33,124 bases of DNA from Clostridiales bacterium (GCA_022777455.1 JALFGI010000262.1:1-33124), one strand, 5' to 3'; positions 14,041 through 21,616 are shown, counted from the stretch's first letter. Notes: generated by a model not told the origin, from the sequence alone. Made by a program: numbers and translations.

Positions 14041-14796
14041 ATGGAACTCATAGAAGCAAGAGAAGAATTCGCTGAAAAAGCCAAGTCTCTTTTCTCCGGC
14101 TGGAACGAAACGTTAATTGCCTCCTGTCTGCAAGGGGTGATGGGGCAGGCCTACGTGGCAGGTGATGCTGCCGCCGCCTATTTGGGGGATTTATCTTTTT
14201 ACGCCGGCTCACCCTCGGAGGAACTGCTGCGGTTCAAGCCGAACCCGGAAAGCAAATTTGTCATTATGGTGCCAGGCAGCGAAGCCTGGGAGCCGCTGCT
14301 GGAAGAAATCTACGGAGAAAAAGCGAAAAAAGTGACCCGGTACGCCATCCGAAAGGATACGGTGTTTGACCGGGCCCATTTGGAGGAAATCAAAGCACGG
14401 CTACCGGAGGGGTATACCATAGAGCTGCCGGGCGAGGATGTATACAGCTACTGCCGGGAAAACGAATGGTGCCGGGACTGGGTGTCTCAGTTTAAATCCT
14501 ATGAAGACTTCCACCGGCGAGGGCTGGGGATGGTCGTAAAAAAGGACAGAGTACCGGTCTCCGGGGCGTCCTCCTACTCTGTATACAATGGGGGTATTGA
14601 AATTCAAATCGACACCCACACCGATTACCGCCGTCAAGGACTCGCCGCCGCTGCTGCCGCCGGGCTGATTCTGGAATGCCTGGATCGTGGACTGTACCCC
14701 AGCTGGGATGCAGCGAACCTCTGGTCCGTGGCCCTGGCGGAGAAGCTGGGCTATCGGTTTGACCACGAATATGATGCTTACTTTGTAAACTGGTGA
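14041..14796 (+). CDS. GNAT acetyltransferase, ZmaR-like (PF12746 type)
   Basis: 251 aa. The N-terminal half (about 1-120) is the special region of the GNAT_acetyltran family, which includes zwittermicin A resistance protein ZmaR; the C-terminal half is the acetyltransferase fold. Motif A is IEIQIDTHTDYRRQGLAAAA (about 182-201), with R-R-Q-G-L-A as the CoA loop, followed by LYPSWDAANLWSVALAEKLG. AGGAGG precedes the ATG at 14041; the frame from 13966 would include the promoter and is rejected. A secreted protein gene follows after 14 nt. Acetylation of an amine on an antibiotic is one possible role, inferred from the family alone. Confidence 0.85.
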   Translation: MELIEAREEFAEKAKSLFSGWNETLIASCLQGVMGQAYVAGDAAAAYLGDLSFYAGSPSEELLRFKPNPESKFVIMVPGSEAWEPLLEEIYGEKAKKVTRYAIRKDTVFDRAHLEEIKARLPEGYTIELPGEDVYSYCRENEWCRDWVSQFKSYEDFHRRGLGMVVKKDRVPVSGASSYSVYNGGIEIQIDTHTDYRRQGLAAAAAAGLILECLDRGLYPSWDAANLWSVALAEKLGYRFDHEYDAYFVNW

Positions 14797-14810
14797 AAGG
14801 ACGGAAGAAA

Positions 14811-15866
14811 ATGAAACGATTGACCGCGCTTTTTATCTTGACCGCTCTCGTCGCCTGCTCCATTTTCCCCGCCGTTGCGGAAGAGAAGGACTACGAAGCC
14901 GTCTACGCCCCGGTTCTCGCCAGCATTGCCGATCTGCTGTCCTGCGAAAACCCGGTGGAGCATGTCTCCGCGCCGGGAGAAACGGGCATCTACGAATTCC
15001 GCATGGGAACCACGCCGGAGGATGCCCTCCGGAAGGTTGGTTACACCCTGCAGGATTTGAACAGCGACGGCATCCCGGAGCTCATCATTGCCCAAGTGGA
15101 CAGTCAAGAAGGGACGCTCAGCCACGGCAGGCAAATTCTCGCCGTCTACTCCTGCATACAGAGCTCCCCGCACTTACTCTTGGAGAGCTGGGCCAGAAAT
15201 CGCCATTATCTTCTATCCGACGGGAGCTTCCTGAATCAGGGATCCGGAGGAGCTGCCTACTCCTGCCTGGGGCTTTTCCGCCTCGACACGGCAGGGACGG
15301 AGCTCAGCTGCCTGGACTTTTTCTTCACCTGGGAAGATGATGACCAGATCGTCACCTATCACAATACTGACGGCACCTGGGAGGTGCCCCACGAGGGAAA
15401 TGAGCAGGTGGAACTGGACTTCTGGCGGATGAACGAAATACTGGAATCGGATATCCAAACCATCGAGCTCACCACCTTTGCACTCTATGAAATGGAAGAA
15501 CATCCTTCTCTCCTGTTGGTTCAGTGGAATCCCTATGAAGAATTGGAGGATTGCGTTATCCTATCCTCCGAGGAATACAGCGCCCAGATTATCCTCTATG
15601 CCTGTCAGGGTACGGTATCGGATTTGCAGCTGCTTTCCCTGGAATTTGAAGATGTAGATCAGGAAGGAAACGTCCGGTTCAGACAATCCGTTCTGAAAAC
15701 CATTCCCAGTCTGGAGCCCGGGGACCCTCTGGCCATTCAGCTCGTCTTTGGCTGCGCCATTCCTAATTTCGGCGTTCGGTATACCGATGACACCGGCATG
15801 ACAAGAACCTTTTCTATTATGCAAAGCGGCATGGACGGTTCACTGCTGATGACGGAAATCGAATAA
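14811..15866 (+). CDS. Secreted or lipid-anchored protein of unknown function
   Basis: 351 aa. The N-terminus MKRLTALFILTALVAC is a signal peptide. It can be read two ways: lipobox LVAC with Cys16 lipidated, or type I cleavage after FPAVA. A calcium-loop-like DLNSDGIPELIIAQVDS segment (about 82-98) resembles FG-GAP/dockerin-like loops and the one in the lipoprotein at 11847-12659. The rest is acidic with no recognisable catalytic motif. AAAGGA precedes the ATG at 14811. It is second in the operon after the ZmaR-like GNAT and ends right at the copy-B hairpin. Expected outside the cell; function not inferred. Confidence 0.78.
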   Translation: MKRLTALFILTALVACSIFPAVAEEKDYEAVYAPVLASIADLLSCENPVEHVSAPGETGIYEFRMGTTPEDALRKVGYTLQDLNSDGIPELIIAQVDSQEGTLSHGRQILAVYSCIQSSPHLLLESWARNRHYLLSDGSFLNQGSGGAAYSCLGLFRLDTAGTELSCLDFFFTWEDDDQIVTYHNTDGTWEVPHEGNEQVELDFWRMNEILESDIQTIELTTFALYEMEEHPSLLLVQWNPYEELEDCVILSSEEYSAQIILYACQGTVSDLQLLSLEFEDVDQEGNVRFRQSVLKTIPSLEPGDPLAIQLVFGCAIPNFGVRYTDDTGMTRTFSIMQSGMDGSLLMTEIE

Positions 15867-15905
15867 AAAATAGCCCTCGATGCTCCAAACCACATCGAGG
15901 GCTAT
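15862..15905 (-). terminator. Copy-B repeat hairpin, bidirectional position
   Basis: ATAGCCCTCGATG (15870-15882) pairs perfectly with CATCGAGGGCTAT (15893-15905) over a 10-nt loop. Read leftward it is followed by TTTTTATT, so it is a good terminator for the leftward transcript. Read rightward it lies directly after the stop of the 14811-15866 gene but lacks a T-tract. Confidence 0.85.
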
Positions 15906-16113
15906 CTTTCACTCTTCGTATCTAACATCAGCCTTTAAACCTCGCTTTCTTCAAAATTGTGACGCACTTCGTTCCCCTGAATTGCCTCCGCTCTCAATTC
16001 ATACTCTTCGTAATATGATTCCTGTTTTTATTTCATCGGAGGATTGCATCCAACAAAGGGCGTCTGCTTCGGCCCAGTTTATGAAGAGCCTTGCTCAATT
16101 CATCTCTCTTCTT
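15862..16113 (-). ncRNA. Predicted leftward non-coding RNA (module copy B)
   Basis: Positions 15867-16305 hold no ordinary gene. On the minus strand a promoter at 16148-16120 predicts a start near 16113 and the hairpin at 15905-15862 an end, giving an RNA of about 250 nt. All three leftward frames contain stops and no ribosome binding site-ATG pair opens a credible protein. The final part, positions 15906 to about 15967, aligns with 8999 to about 9060 of copy A, including ATCAGC, ACCTC and CTTTCTTCA blocks (plus-strand sense). It is not a tRNA, tmRNA (no 3' CCA) or RNase P RNA that I can recognise. Could be a regulatory RNA or the remains of a small-peptide gene. Confidence 0.5.
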
Positions 16114-16119
16114 GTCTAT

Positions 16120-16148
16120 ATCTTACAGCCGGGCACAGCATTTTTCAA
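16120..16148 (-). promoter_or_regulatory. Leftward promoter of module copy B
   Basis: Minus strand TTGAAA (16148-16143), 17-bp spacer, TAAGAT (16125-16120). Confidence 0.6.
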
Positions 16149-16179
16149 GCAGGAATAATTCATAAAAATCTTCATTCTA

Positions 16180-16267
16180 TTTCGTACAAGAAGGAGATTT
16201 CCCAGCTTTTTGATATTTGGAAATTGACTAAAAAATTGAGTTGTGCTATAGTATTCTTGTTGGGCGG
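16180..16267 (+). repeat. Duplicated promoter/leader block, copy B
   Basis: Gap-free partner of 9155-9242, with about 57 of 88 positions identical by eye. The downstream gene here is a different GNAT from those following copy A. Confidence 0.8.
16224..16252 (+). promoter_or_regulatory. Attenuated promoter of the BltD/SpeG-like GNAT gene
   Basis: TTGACT (16224-16229), 17-bp spacer, extended -10 TG-C-TATAGT (16247-16252). Predicted start near 16259, again a few bases before a terminator hairpin. Confidence 0.8.
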
Positions 16268-16288
16268 CTTGTAGTCGCTCTTTTTCTT
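16262..16288 (+). terminator. Leader attenuator hairpin at +1 (copy B)
   Basis: GGGCGGCT (16262-16269) pairs with AGTCGCTC (16273-16280) over a 3-nt loop, followed by TTTTTCTTT. An alternative stem pairs CTCTTTTTC (16278-16286) with GAAAGGGAG (16290-16298), which would mask the ribosome binding site. The two structures exclude each other partly, as expected of an attenuation or translational switch. Confidence 0.6.
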
Positions 16289-16305
16289 TGAAAGGGAGAT
16301 GGCCA

Positions 16306-16785
16306 ATGATTTCCATTCAAAAGGTCAATATTCACAACGTGTGGGAGCTGCTGGCTTTGGAGGTTGATGAAAACCAGAAAAGCTTTGTAGCCACCAACAT
16401 CGAAAGCATTGTGGAGGCTTACACCACTCTGGCAGCGGATGGCGTGGCTCTGCCCTTCGGAATCTATAAGGACAAGACCCCTGTTGGCTTTTTGATGATC
16501 GGATATGGCGACCAACCGGAGGTGGAAAATCCGGCCATTGCCCATGACAGCTACTGCATCTGGCGCTTGATGATTGACCGAAACCACCAGGGAAAAGGCT
16601 ATGGCACCCAAGCCCTCCGGCTGGCACTGGACTATATTCGCACCCTCCCCTGCGGCCCGGCCAGGACATGCTTTTTGTCCTATGAGCCGGAAAACACAAC
16701 AGCAAAGAAATTGTACTACCGCTTCGGCTTCCGGGAGACAGGGGAAATGGACGAGAATGAGGTCGTCGCCGCCCTGAACCTGTAA
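16306..16785 (+). CDS. GNAT acetyltransferase, BltD/SpeG-like (polyamine type)
   Basis: 159-aa GNAT enzyme closely patterned on BltD/spermidine acetyltransferases, which acetylate polyamines and lower their toxicity. Diagnostic features are the N-terminal VNIHNVWELLALEVDENQKS, the YCIWRLMIDRNHQGKGYGTQ motif A (about 85-104, Q-G-K-G-Y-G loop) and the TAKKLYYRFGFRETGE motif B. The ATG at 16306 has AAAGGGAG eight bases upstream; an earlier in-frame TTG at 16288 lies in the attenuator tail. It is monocistronic, preceded by the conserved attenuated leader and followed by a hairpin. Polyamine substrate is inferred from family resemblance. Confidence 0.87.
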   Translation: MISIQKVNIHNVWELLALEVDENQKSFVATNIESIVEAYTTLAADGVALPFGIYKDKTPVGFLMIGYGDQPEVENPAIAHDSYCIWRLMIDRNHQGKGYGTQALRLALDYIRTLPCGPARTCFLSYEPENTTAKKLYYRFGFRETGEMDENEVVAALNL

Positions 16786-16807
16786 AAGCGAATTGGAAAA
16801 CGTATAA

Positions 16808-16851
16808 CCGCTGACCCACAGCAATGTGCGAGTCAGCGGTCTGCTTTATTT
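16808..16851. terminator. Hairpin between convergent genes
   Basis: CCGCTGAC (16808-16815) pairs with GTCAGCGG (16832-16839); an inner CACA-GCAA-TGTG stem extends it. CTTTATTT follows rightward. Confidence 0.7.
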
Positions 16852-16856
16852 ACGAA

Positions 16857-18227
16857 TCAGATGGTTTCGGCGATCCGTCTTGCAACATGGACGCCGCTGG
16901 CAGAAGCATGGGATAGAGAGTGGGTCACACCGGAGCCATCGCCGATGACGTAAAGGCCCTTGTGGCAGCTTTCCAGATTCTCGTCCAGCTCTACCTCCAT
17001 GTTGTAGAATTTGACCTCAACGCCATAGAGCAGGGTATCATCGTTGGCAGTACCGGGAGCAATCTTGTCCAGAGCGTAAATCATTTCGATGATACCGTCC
17101 AGAATTCGCTTGGGCAGCACCAGGCTCAAATCGCCGGGCGTGGCCGCCAGGGTGGGCGTGACCAGCCCCTCTTCAATGCGCTTCTCGGTGCTTCTGCGGC
17201 CCCGGACCAGATCGCCGAAGCGCTGGACAATAACACCACCGCCCAGCATATTGGAAAGGCGGGCAATGCTCTCACCGTAGCCGTTGCTGTCCTTGAAGGG
17301 CTGGGAGAAATGCTTGGCAACCAACAGAGCAAAATTGGTGTTCTCCGTCTGCCGGGCAGGATCCTCATAGCTGTGGCCATTCACGGTGATAATACCGTTG
17401 GTGTTCTCGTTGACCACGATGCCCCGGGGGTTCATACAGAAGGTGCGCACGTTATCCTCAAATTTCTCCGTGCGGTAGACGATTTTGCTCTCGTAGAGTT
17501 CGTCGGTCAAATGAGAGAAGATCACGGCGGGCAGTTCCACCCGAACGCCAAGATCCACCCGGTTGGAGCTGGTGCCGATCTTTAGCTCCTGGCACACCCG
17601 TTCCATCCACTTACTTCCGCTGCGCCCCACGGAAGCGATGCAGTTGCGGCAGGTATAGCGCGTCTGCCCCACCTGTACAGCGAAACCATCCGGGAGCTTT
17701 TCAATGCTGGATACCGGGGACTCAAAATGGAAATCCACTTCATCCTTCAATTCGTCGTACAACTGGCCCAACACCACCAGATTGATGTCCGTGCCCAGAT
17801 GACGAACGGAGGCATCCAGCAGCTTCAGCTTGTTCTGCATGCACTTTTTCTTCAGGTCCGTTCCGGTGGTGGAATAGAGCTTGGTACCAGCTCCGCCATG
17901 GGACATGTTGATCTCGTCCACATATTGCATCAGCTCAATGGCCTGCTTGCGGCCGATGTGCTCATAAAGAGTGCCGCCAAAGTCATTGGTAATATTGTAT
18001 TTTCCGTCGGAAAAAGCACCCGCACCGCCGAAGCCGCTCATAATGGAGCAGGTCTTGCAGCCAATACAGCTCTTGACCTTCTCACCGTCGATGGGACAGC
18101 GGCGCTTGGACAAGGCGTAGCCCGCCTCAAACACGCCCACTTTCAACTCCGGTCTCTTCATTTTCAGTTCGTATGCTGCAAAAATGCCGCCGGGTCCGGC
18201 ACCAACAATAATCACGTCATAATTCAT
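16857..18227 (-). CDS. FAD-dependent dehydrogenase (COG2509 type)
   Basis: 456-aa cytosolic flavoprotein. The N-terminal GAGPGGIFAAYEL (about 9-21) is the Rossmann FAD-binding loop. A cysteine-rich segment, CPIDGEKVKSCIGCKTCSIM (about 44-63), followed by SGFGGAGAFSDGKYN, is typical of COG2509. The C-terminal YVIGDGSGVTHSLSHASASG (about 424-443) is the second FAD contact. The reaction is not established; the C-x2-C-x2-C cluster suggests a thiol or metal-linked redox role. GAGGG precedes the ATG and a good promoter lies at 18260-18288, so it can be expressed independently of the GNAT and deacetylase genes upstream on the same strand. Confidence 0.88.
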   Translation of the reverse strand: MNYDVIIVGAGPGGIFAAYELKMKRPELKVGVFEAGYALSKRRCPIDGEKVKSCIGCKTCSIMSGFGGAGAFSDGKYNITNDFGGTLYEHIGRKQAIELMQYVDEINMSHGGAGTKLYSTTGTDLKKKCMQNKLKLLDASVRHLGTDINLVVLGQLYDELKDEVDFHFESPVSSIEKLPDGFAVQVGQTRYTCRNCIASVGRSGSKWMERVCQELKIGTSSNRVDLGVRVELPAVIFSHLTDELYESKIVYRTEKFEDNVRTFCMNPRGIVVNENTNGIITVNGHSYEDPARQTENTNFALLVAKHFSQPFKDSNGYGESIARLSNMLGGGVIVQRFGDLVRGRRSTEKRIEEGLVTPTLAATPGDLSLVLPKRILDGIIEMIYALDKIAPGTANDDTLLYGVEVKFYNMEVELDENLESCHKGLYVIGDGSGVTHSLSHASASGVHVARRIAETI

Positions 18228-18259
18228 GGGGTTTCCCTCCGATTCTCTTTGATATGTCC

Positions 18260-18288
18260 ATTCTACCGCATTATCATAGCCTTTTCAA
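18260..18288 (-). promoter_or_regulatory. Promoter of the FAD-dependent dehydrogenase gene
   Basis: Minus strand TTGAAA (18288-18283), 17-bp spacer, TAGAAT (18265-18260). The -35 box overlaps the stop of the upstream GNAT gene. Confidence 0.72.
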
Positions 18289-18953
18289 GTTAAATTATTT
18301 CCCGTTTCTCCCTTCATAACCTGCTGACGGTGCTTTTTTTCGCTGGAATCCACGGCGGTACCCAACATAAAGCCCACCGCCATACCCAGCACCATTCCTG
18401 TTGCCATATTCCCGGTGGATACTCCCAGGGACATGCCACAGCACATACCAAGCATCATGTATACCACGGACATATGGGCCATCTGCTTTTCCCGGCGGAA
18501 CCGGGGACCTTCCTCTCCCAGGGTGCCGGTGGGTTTAAAATCCAATTTGGTCAAAACCCGCTGGGATGCTGCATTGTCCGCCAGGGTTTCGGCCTCCACC
18601 ACATACACATCCTTCTGGCAGAACGCCCAGTCCAGCATTACCCGGGCTGCCTCTGTCATGTAGCCCTGGCCCCAGTAGGCTTCGTTCAAGCCATAGCCCC
18701 ACTCCACAGCACCATTTTGGGGAGCACCCATGAAGCAGAGATCACCAATAGCTGCGCCGTCCTGCTTCATGGAAATTTTCCAGGGAGTATACCACAGCCA
18801 ATCCTGGGGCTTCGCCCGTACACCGTCCAGCATTTGCTGATAAGCCTGACGATCCTCCCCATCATCCATCAGCAGTACCTTCCGCTCCAGTTCCACCAAA
18901 GGTGTGGGTGTTAGAATCAGACGTTTTGTTTTTAATTGAATCTCTTTTGCCAT
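18285..18953 (-). CDS. GNAT acetyltransferase with glycine-rich hydrophobic C-terminal tail
   Basis: 222 aa. Residues 1-150 form a RimJ/RimL-like GNAT (KTKRLILTPTPL start; NEAYWGQGYMTEAARVMLDW with the G-Q-G-Y-M loop; NAASQRVLTKLDFKPTG motif B). The fold should end near residue 165, but the protein continues with about 35 residues of Gly/Met/Ala/Leu-rich hydrophobic sequence (from YMMLGMCCGM to GFMLGTAVD), resembling a glycine-zipper membrane hairpin, then a short basic tail. A membrane-tethered acetyltransferase is suggested. GGAGGAG precedes the ATG at 18953; the longer frame to 19046 overlaps the deacetylase gene and is rejected. Second in an operon, 14 nt after the deacetylase. Confidence 0.82.
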   Translation of the reverse strand: MAKEIQLKTKRLILTPTPLVELERKVLLMDDGEDRQAYQQMLDGVRAKPQDWLWYTPWKISMKQDGAAIGDLCFMGAPQNGAVEWGYGLNEAYWGQGYMTEAARVMLDWAFCQKDVYVVEAETLADNAASQRVLTKLDFKPTGTLGEEGPRFRREKQMAHMSVVYMMLGMCCGMSLGVSTGNMATGMVLGMAVGFMLGTAVDSSEKKHRQQVMKGETGNNLT

Positions 18954-18967
18954 TTGGGCTCCTCCAT

Positions 18968-20437
18968 TTAATTCAGCACCACGTGGTGAACCACGGGGCT
19001 GTCGATTTGCAGGGGCAGGAACTGATAGCCGTTGCGCTGTCCCCAAAGGATGATTCGTTCCACCGCATCCACACTGCAGCTGTGAATATCATGCTGTAAA
19101 ACAACAGAATATGAATTCTCCTGAACGCCGTCCACCACATTTTGGAAAACCGCATCGGATGTTTTTGCGTTTCCAGCATCGCCGCTGTCCACATTCCAAT
19201 CGAAATAAGAAAAACCGCAGTCCTCCACTGCTTGTGTGAGGTAAGTCATAAGGCCATGATTTTTCCGGCTGATGGTATTGGAGCTGCCTCCCGGGAATCG
19301 GAGCAGCCAGGTCTCTACACCGGTCGCGTCCAGAATCCGCTGCTGCATTGCAAAAACGTCCTCAAAAAAAGCATCTGCCCCTGAGTATATTTCTCCGTAT
19401 CGATGGGAACAAGTGTGAACGCCGATGCTGTGTCCTTCCTCAACGATCCGACGCATCAGCTCCGGATAGCCTGTATCAACGACGAAAAAGGTAGCCTTCA
19501 CATTATACTGCTTCAAGACATCCAGCAGCCGTGCCGTATCCGGGCAGGGGCCGTCGTCAAAGGTCAGGTAAATGGTTTTCCCCTTAGGACGTATGATGCA
19601 AGGCCTGGGGCTGGGCTCTGTCACCAAAGTTCGACTGGCAACCGTCTGACGGCCCTCGCTGTCGGTCACATGGTAGGTCAATTGATAGCTGTCCGGCCGA
19701 TAGCGGACAAAGGGATGGTCAATGCTCACCGTAACCTGTGCCGTCAAATCTCCATCCATCCGATCATAGGCAATGTATCCCGGGTCATCAAATTTGACGC
19801 CCAGGGGCAGCACCACCCGATCTCCGCCTAAAAGAGTCAGTTCCGGAGGGGACTGATCAAAGATGGGGATATCCCGCTGGGCATAGGCAGGATTACCGGA
19901 GGAATCCACCACCGCATAGAGGATTTTCCCCTCCTGCTCCGTGCGGACCACCTGGGAGGTGATGTCACCGTCGTAATTGTCATATGCTGAAAAACCCGCT
20001 TCCCGGTATTCCGGTTCCGGCTTCAGATCCGCTCCGTCCGGCACCAGGAGAATCTCCGGACAGACCGTATCCACCACGCGGACAATTCTGGTTGTTTCAG
20101 CCTCCAGGCCAAAACACTCCGCCCGGTAGTCAAGCACGTATTTTCCCAGCTTCTGCTCGTTTACACTGCCGGAAACCTGAGCCGTGGCTCTCAGCTCCAG
20201 ACCGGTCTGCCAGAATTTGCTGCCCCGAAGCAGAACCCGGCAGCCGGGTTCCCGGTAATGCTCCCCGTATTCCAGGGTCAATTGTTCCCCATCTTGCAGC
20301 TCCAATTCCAAAGAAAAATGATTGTATCCAAAAAGCAGCAAATACGCCGCTGCAGACAGAAAAACAACAGACAGAACCGCCGCCAATACCAGCGGCCATG
20401 TCCTGCCCTGTTTCTTCCAAAATGCCCGTCCTTGCAT
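18968..20437 (-). CDS. Membrane-anchored polysaccharide deacetylase with Ig-like (DUF5011) repeats
   Basis: 489 aa. One N-terminal membrane segment (about 13-36) follows a basic start, so the rest is extracellular. Three Ig-like DUF5011-type modules (about 45-280) carry the characteristic YDNYDGDIT and YDRMDGDLT segments. The C-terminal NodB domain (about 288-485) has all five motifs: TFDDGP, HTCSH (metal triad Asp-His-His), RFPGG, DWNVDSGD and LQHDIH. It probably removes acetyl groups from peptidoglycan or another wall glycan, which can raise lysozyme tolerance. The ATG at 20437 has AGAGGGGGAG upstream; the frame to 20590 spans the promoter and is rejected. First gene of an operon with the GNAT. 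Confidence 0.92.
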   Translation of the reverse strand: MQGRAFWKKQGRTWPLVLAAVLSVVFLSAAAYLLLFGYNHFSLELELQDGEQLTLEYGEHYREPGCRVLLRGSKFWQTGLELRATAQVSGSVNEQKLGKYVLDYRAECFGLEAETTRIVRVVDTVCPEILLVPDGADLKPEPEYREAGFSAYDNYDGDITSQVVRTEQEGKILYAVVDSSGNPAYAQRDIPIFDQSPPELTLLGGDRVVLPLGVKFDDPGYIAYDRMDGDLTAQVTVSIDHPFVRYRPDSYQLTYHVTDSEGRQTVASRTLVTEPSPRPCIIRPKGKTIYLTFDDGPCPDTARLLDVLKQYNVKATFFVVDTGYPELMRRIVEEGHSIGVHTCSHRYGEIYSGADAFFEDVFAMQQRILDATGVETWLLRFPGGSSNTISRKNHGLMTYLTQAVEDCGFSYFDWNVDSGDAGNAKTSDAVFQNVVDGVQENSYSVVLQHDIHSCSVDAVERIILWGQRNGYQFLPLQIDSPVVHHVVLN

Positions 20438-20464
20438 CCAAGCTCCCCCTCTATGGTTAACATA

Positions 20465-20494
20465 ACTATACCGCATTTTATGCCGAAAAAGCAA
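20465..20494 (-). promoter_or_regulatory. Promoter of the deacetylase operon
   Basis: Minus strand TTGCTT (20494-20489), 18-bp spacer, TATAGT (20470-20465). Confidence 0.65.
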
Positions 20495-20518
20495 GAGGTT
20501 TTTCTGTTTCCGATTCCA

Positions 20519-20562
20519 AAAAAAGAGAGCGGCTATTGTACAACTCGCCGACTCTCTTTTTC
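20519..20562 (-). terminator. Terminator after the PfkB kinase gene
   Basis: AAAAGAGAG-CGGC (20521-20533) pairs with GCCG-A-CTCTCTTTT (20547-20560). Read leftward it ends in CTCTCTTTTTTT, a good U-tract, and sits 90 nt past the kinase stop. I see no gene in 20563-20651. Confidence 0.82.
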
Positions 20563-20651
20563 TTAGTGAAAGCACTGAAGAAATCGGCAAAAACTCCGCC
20601 GTTCAGCCGCAGACGATTGATTCAGAGGTTCCTTGGGGATAATTCTGTTGG

Positions 20652-21587
20652 TTATTTCTCATCCAGGCGGATATCCAGACCCAGTTCTTTGGGCTGGAAC
20701 CGGGGACAGACGCTTTCGGAAGTGACAATCACCGAGGCTGCCAGAAGTGATCCTATTTCACAGCTTTCAGCCAGTGTTTTTCCGTAGGTCAGACCGATGG
20801 CAGCACCGGCGCAGAAGGCATCCCCCGCCCCGGTGGTATCTTTCACATGCACCTTTCTGGCCGGGCAATGTCCCTTTACTCCAAACCGATCCGCGTATAC
20901 CGCCCCCCGGGCCCCCATGGTGACAATCAGGCTGCTAAACTGGGCCGCCTGGGTCTTTTGGGAGATGATTTCCACCATTTGCTCCGGGGTTTTGTCAGAA
21001 TAATCCTCCGAAAACAGGATGCCCGCTTCCTGCAAATTGCATACAAAACAGTCCACGCTCATGAGGAAATCCCGGCGCTCCACGGCAATGTTCATGTTGG
21101 AAACAACTGCATAAACCTTTTTGCCATGCCGGGCTGCCAGCCGGAACACCCGTTTGACAATCTCCTTGTCAATATCAATCTCAATGATGATGCTGTCCGC
21201 CCGGCTGAAAATTTCATCCCCCTGACTGTCCAGGATTTCGGCGATGGGCATCAGATTCGGCCGCTTGGAGATGGAAGCAGCCACATCACCGTCACTGTCG
21301 AACACCGCCAGCCAGGTTCCGATGCCGTCAGGGGTTTTGCGGATATAATCCGTGTTGACCTTGTGACTTTGCAGTTTGCGGATGACATCCTCTCCGGTGC
21401 CAGTTTCATCCACCAGGCTGAGAAAGGTAGGCCGAAGCTCACAGTTGGCCACGTCCTCTGCCACATTCCGGCCCACGCCTCCGTGAATCTGCTCCACCCG
21501 GCCCACGTTCCGCCCGGTGGGAATAAAAGAGGATTCCGGATATCCTTTGATATCCACAAATACCGCGCCAATGACAACGATTCCCAT
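20652..21587 (-). CDS. PfkB family sugar kinase, pseudouridine-kinase-like
   Basis: 311-aa ribokinase-fold kinase. The N-terminal GGVGRNVAEDVA (about 36-47) is the first PfkB signature; its G-G-V-G-R-N form is typical of pseudouridine kinase (PsuK) rather than ribokinase, which has GGKGANQA. The C-terminal DTTGAGDAFCAG (about 252-263) supplies the anion hole and catalytic Asp. PsuK phosphorylates pseudouridine to its 5'-phosphate, but the usual partner psuG is not in the window, so the specific call is tentative. GAGGG precedes the ATG. It is monocistronic, with its own promoter and terminator, divergent from tex. Confidence 0.85.
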   Translation of the reverse strand: MGIVVIGAVFVDIKGYPESSFIPTGRNVGRVEQIHGGVGRNVAEDVANCELRPTFLSLVDETGTGEDVIRKLQSHKVNTDYIRKTPDGIGTWLAVFDSDGDVAASISKRPNLMPIAEILDSQGDEIFSRADSIIIEIDIDKEIVKRVFRLAARHGKKVYAVVSNMNIAVERRDFLMSVDCFVCNLQEAGILFSEDYSDKTPEQMVEIISQKTQAAQFSSLIVTMGARGAVYADRFGVKGHCPARKVHVKDTTGAGDAFCAGAAIGLTYGKTLAESCEIGSLLAASVIVTSESVCPRFQPKELGLDIRLDEK

Positions 21588-21616
21588 AATCGTCCCTCTT
21601 TCTTCCTTTTTTGTTT

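Noticed and set aside
15862..16113. tmRNA, 6S RNA or RNase P RNA as identity of the copy-B transcript
   Set aside because: No 3' CCA or tRNA-like end, no RNase P core signature, and I cannot draw the 6S central bubble. Left as an unassigned RNA.
15880..16158. Rightward 92-codon open frame inside module copy B
   Set aside because: Its ATG lies in the stem of the hairpin, no ribosome binding site precedes it, and copy A does not preserve the frame. The minus-strand transcript explains the region better.
20563..20651. Possible small gene or repeat between the kinase stop and its terminator
   Set aside because: No ribosome binding site or hairpin of its own; simplest reading is the 3' untranslated region of the kinase gene.
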